64,000 nt of DNA from Micractinium sp. NFX-FRZ (lineage: Eukaryota > Chlorophyta > Trebouxiophyceae > Chlorellales > Chlorellaceae): contig JAPTJF010000002.1 of assembly GCA_029339195.1 (NCBI GenBank), positions 1 to 64,000 on the forward strand, written 5' to 3'. This document shows, one piece after another, positions 22,401-34,400 of this stretch. Positions within the stretch are counted from its first letter, which is position 1; each line of letters starts with the position of its first letter. The position numbers and the translations under genes are program-made. Below the pieces are notes generated by a model. That model searched no databases. It worked only from the letters and a program-made list of their open reading frames with translations, and was not told the origin of the DNA.

Positions 22401-25400
22401 CAGCAGGAGGCAGAGGGTGCGTGCGCCACAGCAGCAGCTTCAACTGCGAGGCCTATGTTCCCCAGGGGCAGCGCAGTGGCGGTGGTGGCATTGGTAGGGG
22501 CAGTGCTGGAGCTGTGCGGCAGCGGCTCCCGGGCATGACCAATTTGCCTGTCTTGGTGTTGATTGCACACCGCCTGCTGGTGACCTGTTGCTTGCAGAGT
22601 CTGAAGATGGCGGGCTGGCGGCAGCCACGATGCGCGCCGTGACCTGCGGCTCCGAGCTGGCCACACGCTTTGGTGCGCTGCTCGCTGCTGCCCTCAGCCT
22701 GGGCGCTGAGCACCGCCTGGTCATGGGACCTTTGTGGTGGCATGTCGTTTCTTGCTGCTAGTGTGCGCCACCTCTTTGCCTCCCCTCACGCACTGAGGCC
22801 CAGCCTTGTAACCCCTGCACCCCTGCTGCCCCCGTTGTATGTGCAGGGGCGATGCGCATGCTTCCAAATGCCGAGGTCGTGCCCATCCCTCAGGCGGAGC
22901 GCTGGGCCAGCGCTGCCACTGGCGGCAGCACTGCGCGGGAAGAGGAGCGGCAGGATGAGTGCCAGGTGCGGGGCTATGGACTGGAAGTAGCACTGAAAGG
23001 TCGTAGAGGGAGAGAGGCGGAGCTGTGCACTTTGAGCGTTGGATTTTGGGAGTCACAGGTGCAGCTCTTGCCCGCTTGAAGTTTCTATCTAACCGAGCAG
23101 GGAGCGGGACTACGGCCCTCCCCAGCACACAGCGTGGTGCCATCGTGCTGCCGCCTCATGCTTGCGCTGCACCACCCGCCTGCCTGCCTGCCTGTCTGCC
23201 TGCGCTGCAGGACAACCTCGCCCACTGCCTTGTGTCACGAGGAGCCAGCGCAGCAGTTTATGCCGCACGCGGCAGTGCACGCGTCGCAGCCATGGCAGCC
23301 AGCGGCAGCGTGCGGGTGACCAGCGGTGGCGCACGCGCAGCTGTGCATGTGCTGGGCGCCGGGGCCGGCGTTGCCGGTGCCGCTGCCAAGGCTGCTGCCA
23401 CCCCGCAACGGCTGCTGTTCAGGGGCCAGCGTGGCACCAAGAGCGACGTGCATCAGCTGCAGGGCCGGGTGGGCAGCCTGGCGGGTGCAGGCAGCCCGGA
23501 GCACGGCCCCAGCCGCACCAGCAGCGGCAGCTTTGCCAGCCTGGGCGGCCTGCTGAGGACGCATTCCTCTCCTGACGCAGGCGTTCTGCTGCAAGGGCCG
23601 GCAGTAGTGATGAACGGTGACTTGGGCGGGGGCGGCGTGGACGGCGATGGTGCAGCAGCTGCGCAGCTCATGCGAGCACCGGTGCGCTCGCTGCTGCGGC
23701 AGAGCAGTGCCATGGCGTCTGCCGTCCTCAGCAGGCTGTCACGCGTCTCCTCGCCGCGCTCTGGCCCTGGCAGCAGGCAGCTGTCTGGCAACGTCTCGGC
23801 ATTTGCAGTGGCAGAGCAGTCGCAGGACAGCCAGCAGGGGGCTGTGGAGCAGCAGCCAGGGGCGACTGGCCAAGCTCAGTCTGGCGCGGACGCTGTGCCT
23901 GCTGAGGTGCGGCTGCAGCGTGAGCGCCGGCTGCATGAGCAGGCCCTGGCTGAGCTCGTGCTGCTGGCGGGCCCGGCAGGGGGCAGCCGGCCGCCTGAGC
24001 TGCCGTCGGCAGCGGCGACAGCCGAGGCAGCGGCCGCACGCCTGGTGGAGCAGCGTGCGATGTACCAGCACACGCGGCGGCCATCTCTGAGGAAGATAGA
24101 GCTGTCGCCGAGCGGCGGCGGCGGGGCCAGCAGAGCCAGCAGCTCCGTGAAAAGTGGCGGTGGCCTGGCAGGCGTCCCCGGTGCTTCCAGCCGGGTGCTG
24201 CGCACTTCCACCGCGCCCCCAGCCATGTCGACGGCGCTTCAACAGATGGCGGTGGAGGAGATGGGCAAGCTCTCTCGTGTGGGGGAGGATAACCCAAGAC
24301 CTGATGGCGCGGCGGGTGAGTGCGTGATGGCGCACGGGTTTCACATGTGGCGGTGCTGCGTAAAGCACCGCTTTACTGGGAAGTGCATGTCTGCAGCAAA
24401 CCAGCCAAGGGCGCTTTGTGCACCGCCAATTCTGGTCAGAATTGGTATGTCACGCTCTCAAATCCTTAAAGAAATGGTGCTTCACTTGCCACCACGCTGC
24501 GTGCCCTAGCAGGCTCCGTTCCTCCGGCTGGCGGTGCCCCAGCGGCTTTGCACTCCCCCTTTGGCAGCGTCCGTCTGGAGGGAGGGGGGCACTCCCCCCG
24601 GCATGCACGCCACACGCGGGCCCGGATCTCAGGTATTGCTTTTGAGGAGGTGGAGGAGGAGTTGGTGGAGAAGGAAAATGACAGCCTGCAGCCCGATGCA
24701 GTGGTGGCGGTGGGCCTTGGTGGCAGCGTGCACAGCCACGGGGACCCCCCAGCTGCCTGCCAGCAGCACTCTGGCAGCATGGACGCCCAGGCCGGGGCAG
24801 CGCAGGAGGCGGGAGCACCACCGGGGGAGGCAGCCAGCGGCGCTCCTCCTGAGCAGACGGGCAAGCGGAAGGTGTCAGTGGTGCAGCGGCTGCTGAGCGT
24901 GGCAGCATCCCCCTGGCGGGGGCGCACCGTGAGTAGCACTGATGCTGGCAATGCTGGAGCTGGCACCGACGCCAGCATGCTTGCCTGCCAGAGCAGCACG
25001 GCCAGCATGCTGAGCGACGGCACGCTGGCACGTTGGACTGCCAGCCTGGCAGAGCTCTCCAGTGAGTGCGCTGTGTGCTGCTGGGGGAAGGGATGCGCTG
25101 CTGTGCTGATGGCGCGCGCGGTTGTGTGTGTGTGTCTTCCAGCAGCAGCATGCTTTGTCAACTCGGCGCGCTTTGTCTGTGAACATTACACTGTCGTGAC
25201 GTATTATCTGGCCTCCTGCAGGCGGTCTGGGGCTGCCCGGCAGCGTGACCAGCCAGGGCATGAGCCCGCCCACTGGCAGCCGACTGTTCACCCGGCGCAG
25301 CCACCACCAGCGGCACTCCTCCTCTGGCGGCCTGTTCCCACACGCCACTGCGGCGCAGAGCAGCGCAATGATCCAGGGGCGGCCGCAGGGCGATGAGGCA

Positions 25401-28400
25401 GCAGAGGCGTGCTGCCCTCTCCCACCGCCCTCGCCGGGCGCTGGAGTCCGCTCGCCTTTCACCACCGATGCAGCCTTTTCTGCCGCCGCCGCTGCCGCCG
25501 CCAGCGGAGGCAGCATCTCTGTGGGAGGCGGCAACGTGTTTGAGGCTCAGTCAGGCGCTGCGGGCGCTGGTGCTGCTAGCAGCCAGCAGAACGTGCAGGC
25601 GGTGATGCAGAATGTGGTTCTGTCTGTGAAGGTCATCGTGGCAGCTGGCACCGCCTGTGCTTTCCACGTGGGAGGTAGCCCGGAGTCCTCGGCAGATGAC
25701 GCCTCGGGCGTGCCGGTGAGGCCTCTTCCCTGCCTGCCACAACGGAGCCCTTGGTGGCGGTGCGGGTACTGGGATGCCGGTGGTGCTGCAATGCTTGTGC
25801 TGCCCCTATGCAGATGGCAGGCTGCTTCTGTGGCTTGTGCTACCCCGCCACGCCTGCATCACTGTTTTCCCTCCATCCGCACTGCATCAAGTGCTCACAC
25901 CCATCATTTTGTTGTCTCGTGCATGCTGTGCAGCGCTGGGAGTTCTTCATCGGTGACCCGCCGCAGCCAGAGGAGGTTGAGGAGGAGGAGGGGGCAGCGA
26001 GCGGGCGGCCGCGCCCACCCATTGCGCAGCTGCAAGCGGCGGAGTACCACGCCATTTCCGGTGCGCTCCCCACATGTGCTACTTACGCCCATGTCACTCT
26101 CATTGAACTTGCTAGCTGCAGGCTGCTGCGAGTTGCGGGCTGGTATGCGCAGCACCTTGCTGCTGCTTGCTGCTCCGTTCAGGTCCTTTCTGCCATGTGT
26201 GGCACGCGCCAGCACCTTGCTGCATCCGAGTCCCTCCTGCTTATCCCGCCAATGCACGCACTGTGCGTCTGCTGTGCAGGCGAGGCGGTGTTCTCTCCAG
26301 AGGTGGTCGATCTGGTTGGGGGCACCTGCCTGCTGGAGCCGCTGCCAGGAGGCAACGCCCGCCTGATGCAGCTGCTGGAGCCCTACCAGCTGCCACCAGA
26401 GGTGCGCCCGCCTCCCCGCGGCATCACCCTGCTGCCCTGGCCGCTGTGCTGCGCGGTGCTTTGGCCCGCCTGCTTTGAATCTGCTCTAAGCAGCCGACAG
26501 GACGGCAGTCAGTCTCATCAGTCAGTTTGCAGACACCTGCCCTGCTGCCCTGTGGTGAGTGAGGATGGGTTGTGCACATTCGACCTGCCCCTTCCTGGGT
26601 GTCCGCTGTGCCTGCTCCTCTCCCCCTGCAGGTGCAGCAGGAAGCCGAGGCGACCTCGCTGGAGCGGGCAGCCAAGCAGGTGGCTCGGGAGCGGGCTGCG
26701 CTGGGCGCGCTGCCCGAGGTGGCGCAAGGGCATGCGCTGCAGGTAGGCGCCAAAGCTGCATGGGGCGTAGTATTGCAGGCACAGCGTGTGCAGTTTGCCT
26801 GACAGGAATGCCTGCATCTGCCAGTTGAGTGGCCGCCTTGCAGCTGTTCCAGCCTGTGCCTGCCCAAAGTACCGGTATTTGACGCTGGTGGTGCCTGGGC
26901 CCGCCTCAGATCACTCAATTCCTGCTTCCCTCCTCCATCCCTCTCCTGCTCCCCAGCTGCTGCGCATGCACCTTCTGGAGAACGTGCGAGTGCGGGTAGA
27001 GGCGGGGCACATTGACTATGTGAACGAACTTAGGTGAGGATGGGGGAGCTTAGGTGAGAGAGGAGTGTGGGAGGTTGGTCAGGGCGCTGGGAGGGCAGTG
27101 TGTGCTGGGCGGAAAGTGTAGGGAGGGAAGGGCAAGCCGTGTGGTGGCTGGTTGGTGGGATTGGTCATGCGGAGAAGTGTATTTGCACGCCTGGATGCTG
27201 GGAATCTACAAGCACCTGCACCCTCAAGTGTCGCACTTGTCACTGGCGGGAGAGACGCATCTCCAATCCACATTAAACTCCATTCACTCGGCATGCCTCT
27301 CCCGGCTGCATCCCGTGCCGCAGGGTGGGCACCGTCCTCTTCCTGGGCTTCCCATCCCTTCTGGAGCCGCCCCCCAAGGCGGGCCCCGGCGCCGCGCGCA
27401 CAGGCCTGGCGGCGGTACAGGCCTGCATGGAGGCGGTACAGAAGCGCATGCGCCAGCATGACGGCAGCTTCCTGCAGGTGGGGCCCCAGTGCCGTGCTTG
27501 CGGGTGGTGCTCTGTGGGGCAGGGCGCTTCGGCTGTGGAGGCGCAGGCGGGGGTGCTCCAGAGCAGTGTTTCGTGCAGGGGGTGGCTTCCCCGAGCGGCG
27601 CCACGGCCGGTGACTCTCCTGTGCTTACGTTTCAATTGGGCAGGCAGGCAGGCGTGCCCAGAAAACCGACTTGGTCCCCTCTTCCTGCCACCATCCTGCT
27701 GCGCCTCACACTCCTCCCCCCGTGCCCACAGTTCCGGTGCGACGAGAAGGGCTTCCTGGCCATCTGCGCCTTTGGCCTGCCGGGGCGCAGCCACGAGGAC
27801 GGCCCCGCGCGCGGCATCCAGGCGGCGCTGGCCATTGTGGAGGCGGTCAAGGTGCGCAGGAGGGGGCCAATGTGTATAGAGGCAACGATAGAGGCAGTGT
27901 GCAGGCAGTCAAGGTGGGCGGGGCAGGGGCAATATGGAGCGATGAAGGGGTCGGATGCATTGTGCAGGCAGTCAAGGTGGGCGGGGCAGGGGCAATGTGG
28001 AGAGCCAAAGGGGTGGGAGGCATTGGGAAGATAGTCAAGGTGGTTTCGGGCATGCAGAGGAGGTGCACAGTGGGGGTTCATTGTTGGCCTGTGAGTTACT
28101 GGCACTGGCCGCTGTGGGCAGCACCATGGCACAATGAAGCGGCCCCGCATGCTGGCCCACCCTCGCTGACTGCGGCTGCTGTCTGCTGCGTGTGGCACCC
28201 TGTTCGCAGCGGCGTGGCGGCCGCGCCTGCTGCGGCGTCACCACCGGCCAGCTGTTCTGTGCCATGGTGGGGTCTCAGCGGCGCTCCGAGTACACCGTGT
28301 TTGGAAATGCCATCAACCTCAGGTGGGCCACGATGCATGGCATGGCATGGCATGGCTTGGGTTGCATTGCTGTGCATGCCATGCCCCGGGTGGCCCATGC

Positions 28401-31400
28401 GACTGAAGACTGCAGCCAGTGCAGCCAGTGCAGCCAGCTACCCCCCATTATTTGCTGCTGGTCTGAACTGCTGTGCGGCCTTTGTGCCTGCTTGTTTCGC
28501 ATGGGAGCAGCGCCCGGCTGATGGTGCGGGCGCGGGACCGGCTGGCGGAGGTGTACTGCGACGCCACCACGCAGCAGCTGGCCAAGCACAAGGTGGGGAG
28601 CGTGTGGAGGGTTGAGGGCATGAGCGGGGGGGCAGGTTTAGCCCTCTCAGAGGTACATGCCACCTGTCCTCACAAGGAGAGAGCAACAAGGTGCAGCCGC
28701 TGCAGCAGATGGGCAAACACAGCTGTTGCCCACCGCTGCTGCTTGGCGGCCACTCTAGTCGTGCTTACGCACGCAAGTGAGAAACACGGCCACACCGCTT
28801 CTCCCTGTGTGCAGGCACGGTACCAGCAGCTGGACCCGGTGCGGGTGAAGGGGCGGCAGACCCCCGTGGACATTTTCGAGGTGACGTCGCTGCACGCGGA
28901 GGCAGCTGGCGGCCAGTACCCCTTCCTGTCGCCGCTAGGCCCCCAGCCCCTGTCAAAGATACCGCCAGCAGCCGAGGCAGCAGCCGCAGCAGCAGCCGCA
29001 GGGCTCAGCCGCAGGGCCGCTGCCGCTGCACCTGGCACGACACCGAGCCGTGCCGGCAGCGGTGGCGAGGCACTCACAGCGGCAGCACCAGCAGCGCCAG
29101 CGCCCCCACCGGAACTTGCTGGAGCGGGCTCCTCTTTTGAGGGGCTGGCCACTGCTCTGGCATCACAGCTGGCAGCACCTCCAAACGAGCAGCCGCAGCC
29201 GCAGCAGCCGCAGGACGATGGCAGCCAGCAGGGCGGCGGCCTGCTGCAGCTCAGCGACCGCCTGCTGTCCATCACTTCCACCGCGGCTGCCCCCGTCCAG
29301 CTCTTGCCCCACACACCCATGATTGGTGAGTCTGTGGGGGAGCCCGAGTGCATGGGGGAGCTTAGGGTCATTGGGGAGGGGGACTCGGCCGGCTCGCTGT
29401 GTAGTGCGTGGCATGCCATCGCTCCCTGGGTCTCGTGTGTGTCGCACAGTGCACTCCAGCTGCCTGGCATGGCAGCTGCTTTGCCCGCACCCGGTTGCCT
29501 CTCGCCTTCCCACATCCACCACGTTGCCGCCTCCTCTTTGCCCAGCACGCGACGCTGAGCTGGCGGCCATCACGGAGCGCTGCGTGAAGCTGGTGGCGGA
29601 GCGGCAGGGCGGGCTGGTGATGCTGGAGGGTGATGCGGGGATGGGGAAGAGCAGGCTGGTGGAGGAGCTGCAGCACAGGTGGGGGCCTGGGGTGGGCTGG
29701 GAGGGTGTAGGATAAGGGGCACAGGTGGGGGGCCTGGGGTGGGGGCAGGGTGTAGGATGAGCAGCACAGGTGGTGGCCTGGGGTGGATGTGGGGGGTGTT
29801 GATCGTGTGGGCTGGAGGCGGTGGCATTGGGTGTGCAGGCAAGTCTAGCGCGGGGGGCATGACGTTGACAGCTGGTCTCGACGTTCAGCCAGGGCAGCCG
29901 GTTGTTGAACATGCGGGAGGTGGCGGGACTGGCACTGCAGGCTGCTGCCGATGCTGCATGTGCAGAGCCCGCAATGGGTTGGGTAAAGTAGGCCAAACAC
30001 CCTGCTGCTCTGCCCTATCGTGCCCTGCCTCATGCCTATCCAGCCCTCCCCTGCTCCACCCCATCCCTCCCCAACCCGCGCTGCCCCGTCGTTGTGCAGC
30101 GAGCTGGGTGGCGTGTACGAGTCGTGCAACCTCTTCCTGGGTCTGGGGCGGCGCGAGCGTAAGAGCCAGGTGAGCGCCACGGCGGCATGCCTCTTGTAGC
30201 AGCGTGATGTCGTGCCTCCTTGCCAGCGCTCCTGCACGCCTGGCTTTCGTTAAACGCAATGCAAGCTGCTCAAGCTTGACTTGATAAGCAAATGTACGCA
30301 ATGCCTGCACCTGCCCTTTCCTCCCCCGCCTCGACCCCTGCACCCAGGCCCTCTACCCCTGGCGCCGCGTTCTGCGGGAGATGTTCCACCACGACGCGCA
30401 GCTGGGCCAGCTGTACTGCCTGCGCGGCACAAACCCTGTGGTGGTGAGTGCTGGCAGAGGCTGGGGCACAGGGAGATGGCCTGAGAGCTGCCCCTGGGGT
30501 GCAGGGGTGCAACCAATCCAGGCGTACACTTTCAGGGTGCCTCTGTTGATCTGGCTACTAAGAATGCCTCCCCCGTATTGTGCCCCCCCTCCGTTGGGCC
30601 ACGCTGCCAGGTGGCGACGGAGCTGGCGCTGCGGCTGCAGTCTGCGGTGCCCGACTTTGCTCAGTGGCGGCACCTGCTGGCAGACGCGCTGGACCTGCCG
30701 CTGTCAGGTGGGGGCCCAGGAGCCAGGGCTGGCGCTGACGCCTTGCTTCAGGCCTGCCTGAGGGCTGCCAAAGTTCAATGCACTTTTTATGAGAAAGCTG
30801 TTTGGCATCCATCATTGTTCGTTTGCCCAAGAGCTGCGACTGCTCTGCTTTGCTGATCGTGTGGTGCTGCCCCACCCCATGCAGAGATGCCCGCGGCGCT
30901 GCCCACCCTGGAGCAGCACCAGCGGCAGCTGATGCAGCAGCACTGCGGGGAGGGAGGCCACCTGGCGGCGGCAAGGGTGAGCTGCCACGCCACTCATCGG
31001 GCGCCGAAGCAGGAAATGGTGTATGCGGGATTTTGAGGGGAGAGTTGTGCAGCTGTGGCGCGCAGGTTGCAGATGGTTTGCCCAGCTTCTCGGCCCGTAC
31101 AACCAGCATGCCCACCTCCCCGCCTCCTGCTCCCTCCCGCTGCCTGCCGGCCCGCCAGCAGGGCGCCTCTCCCAACGCCCTGGAGCTGCTGCCCGAAGTG
31201 AAGGCTGCGCTGACCGCCAGTACCGAGCACGGCATGCGCACAGAGGGCCTAAAGTGAGGCTGCTTGCCGGCTGCCTGCTGCTGACAAGTGACGCCACTTG
31301 TCCGCGGGCACTGCTTTCCTCGCTGGCTTTGCTCCTGTTGCCCCTGTTGCCTCCTGAGTGAGTGTTCAATGCGCTGCGCTGCGCTGCACTCCGGCCTGCC

Positions 31401-34400
31401 CTGTGGCGGTGCAGGGAGGAGGATTTGGAGTTCTTGTCGAGCGACGACCGCGCCAAGTCCTTTGCCTCCCGCATGAAGCGCTCAGGTGGGCTGGGGGTGG
31501 CAGGGTGCAGCACGCACAGCATGCTGGCGAGAAGGCCCGCAGAGGGCAGGTCACCCAGCACAAACAGGTATCCGGTTATGCTGGGGGCATATTCGCTGGC
31601 GCATTATGGCAAGGAATGTGCACCCAGGGCAGGACCTGAAGCCAGACGCTTGCAGTGCAATTCGCAGCACCCACACCTCGATCAGCTGGTGGGACTATCC
31701 ACTGTCTCCCATGTGCCAGTGCCTGTTTTTTAATCATGTGCTGTTCGCCCCCCTCTGCCGCCTGTCCGTGCAGCGAGCATGAGCCTCCAGTGGCTGGGAA
31801 GGCGGCCCGGCAGCGCAGACTCACCCAGAGCAGGTGCCGCACCGGCTGCTGCCCTCAGGGCCGCCACCCCCTCCCCTCAGAAGCTGTAAGCAAGGCCTGC
31901 CAGTGTGGCTGTGATAGGTGGTGCTGAATTTGGGGTCCACGCAGCTACTGCTGTTGTTGTGCCTCGGTTGCTTGATTTGGGAAACCCCATGTGCCATGCT
32001 TGCCTCTCATGCTCCTCGCCCCTCCGTGTCCCTGCCTGCAGCACACGGGTGCGGCAGCAACACGAGGCGGTGGTGTGGCAGCAGGCGCAGGCGGCCGAGG
32101 CGGCCCACAAGCGGGCAGCGGCCCGCCAGCCGGGAGCAGCCCACGGCAGCAGCGGGACCAGCAGCGAGGAGGAGGAGGAGGTGTGCAGCAGGGCAGACAG
32201 CTTGTCTTTTACCAGCAGCCCTGCCTCTTCCTTCTCCGCTGGCAGCTTGCACAGCCTGCCAGGGAGCCCGGTGGCGGCAAACGGCAGCGGCGGGTTGCTT
32301 GGCGAGCAGCTGGATGAGCACAGCGGGCGGCGGGGCTGGCGTGTGGGGCGGGGCGCGTATGGCGCACCTGCAGCCTTGCAGCGATCCGCCACCAGCCGGG
32401 CGGCTGGCGGGTTCACCTTGCGGTCCAGCAGCAACCCGGGGCGGGAGATCAGCACACACCTGCGGGTCAGTGGGTGAGGGAGGCTGGGAGGATGGAACTT
32501 GCAGGAGAGTTGAACGTGCAGTTGCACTTTGGTGGACGGGCCTTATGTTGGCGTGCAGGGGCTGCGATGTGAGGCACTGGATGATCACATCTTCCCCACT
32601 CACTCCTGCCCGCACCACCGCCGGTGCTCCTGTGACACCCCGCACCTGCCTGTGTGCCTGCAACCTCTACACGTGTCCTCCCTGCATGCCCACCCCGGCA
32701 GGTGAAGAAGGTTCAGGAGCTGGTGGTGTCCATCATCAGGCAGTTCACAGAGGCTTACGGCCCCCTCATCCTGGTCCTGGGTGGGTGGCACTGCTGCCCT
32801 GCGCTGTGCCCTACCATGCTTTGCTGAGTGTGCGCTGTGCCATGACCTGTGTGCTTGGTCATGCTGTGCAGCAGGTGCTTGCGCTGCTATTTTCTGCCAC
32901 CGCTGGCCCTTTGCTGTCAGTATTCAGTCAGCGCCTGCGCCGACCTTCTTGCTTCTGAGTTGTTTGCAAGCGCTCGATACGTCACTGCTGCGTGCAGAGG
33001 ACCTGCACCACTTTGACACCGCCAGCTGGCGCCTGCTGACCACTGCGGTTGCTGACGAGGGGCTGAAGCAGAGCGTGCTCTTCGTGGTCACCTACAGGTG
33101 AGGGCAGTTTACAGCTGCTCCCATGTGTGTGCGAGGGGCCATGTGTAGTGTCTAGAAATCTAAAATGCCACTCTCAATAGCATTGGCCCAGCTCGGTTTG
33201 CCCAAACCTGCCCCTCTCAGCCCTCCCCCGCCCCTCACTGCAGGCCCTACTTTGGCGCCTTCTCCCCCGCGCTGCGCCAGCGGGGCGGCTCCAAGGAGCT
33301 GCTGTACCACCACGTGCGGGCAGCCTACCGCGCGGTGCTGGCACAGGTGGGGACTGAGATGAGACGAATGGGCTGTGGCCGGGCTGTGGGCAGGCAGCCA
33401 GTGGGCAGGCAGGCTGCAATTGAGTGTGTGGTTGGCAGGGTGGGTGTGCTGCATGCTCCCAGGTGCTGCTGGGTCCGTGCTGCGGCCAGTCGAAGGCATG
33501 GTTAAGCTTGCCTGCCTCTGTGCACAGAACTTGCCGTCACCCGCTCCCCAGATCCCCTGCCCCTCCCCCTGCCTTGCAGCCCACCACGCTGCACCTCATG
33601 CTGCAGCCCTTCACCGCTGACCAGGCCCGCCAGTTTGTGTCGGCAGCGCTCGGCGGTGCACAGGTTGGTGATGGGAAAGGTTTTTGGGTAGGGCTCCGAT
33701 GGGTGGACGCGCTGGAGGCAGGTTCAAGTGAGGCGGGCACGTACAGCCCTGGCTCGACAGGCAGGCTGGCAGGCAACAGGGTGCCCGGGCAGCCTGCACC
33801 AACCTGCTGCCTGGCGCCTCGCATTGGTCTCCTGCCCTGCTCTGCCGACCGGGCGTCGCTGCACAGCACAGCAGCCCATGGGTGCCCGCTGCCCTCCCGC
33901 CCGGCAGGTGCCCCCCGAGGTGGCTGCCCTGCTGTGGGAGCGCTCCAGCGGCCTGCCCTCCTTCCTGGAGCAGCTGGTCGTTTTCCTCCAGCTCTTTGTG
34001 CAGACGCAGCTGCAGACGGGCGCGGCGGTGCCAGGGGATGAGGGCAGGTGAGCTGTGATCGGTGGTGTGATACGTAGATTGTACTAGGGTGGGCGTCTCC
34101 TCCCGCTGCCGTGCCAGTGCACCTCAGGTTACCACTCTGCCATGCACCTGCATCCTGCTGCGCCCCCATGCTCAGCATCCTGACGAAATGAACAGCGCCC
34201 CCCCTGCTCGAATGCCGCTTTCATCGGCATCTGCGGGCTGCAGAGCAGCCGCACTTGCCTGCGCCATGCCTCATTGCGCCAGTGCATCATGCCTCCCTGC
34301 CCCTGGCCCCCTCCCTCCACGTGCACAGGCCCCGCCGGCGCAGCACAGTGGAGGAGGTGCAGGCGATGGCCAAGGCGGGGCTGGACTTCATCCGCAGCAA

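Noticed and set aside
27841..28042. CRISPR-like regularly spaced repeats
   Set aside because: The units are contiguous intronic tandem copies of an exon edge without unique spacers, and the genome is eukaryotic.
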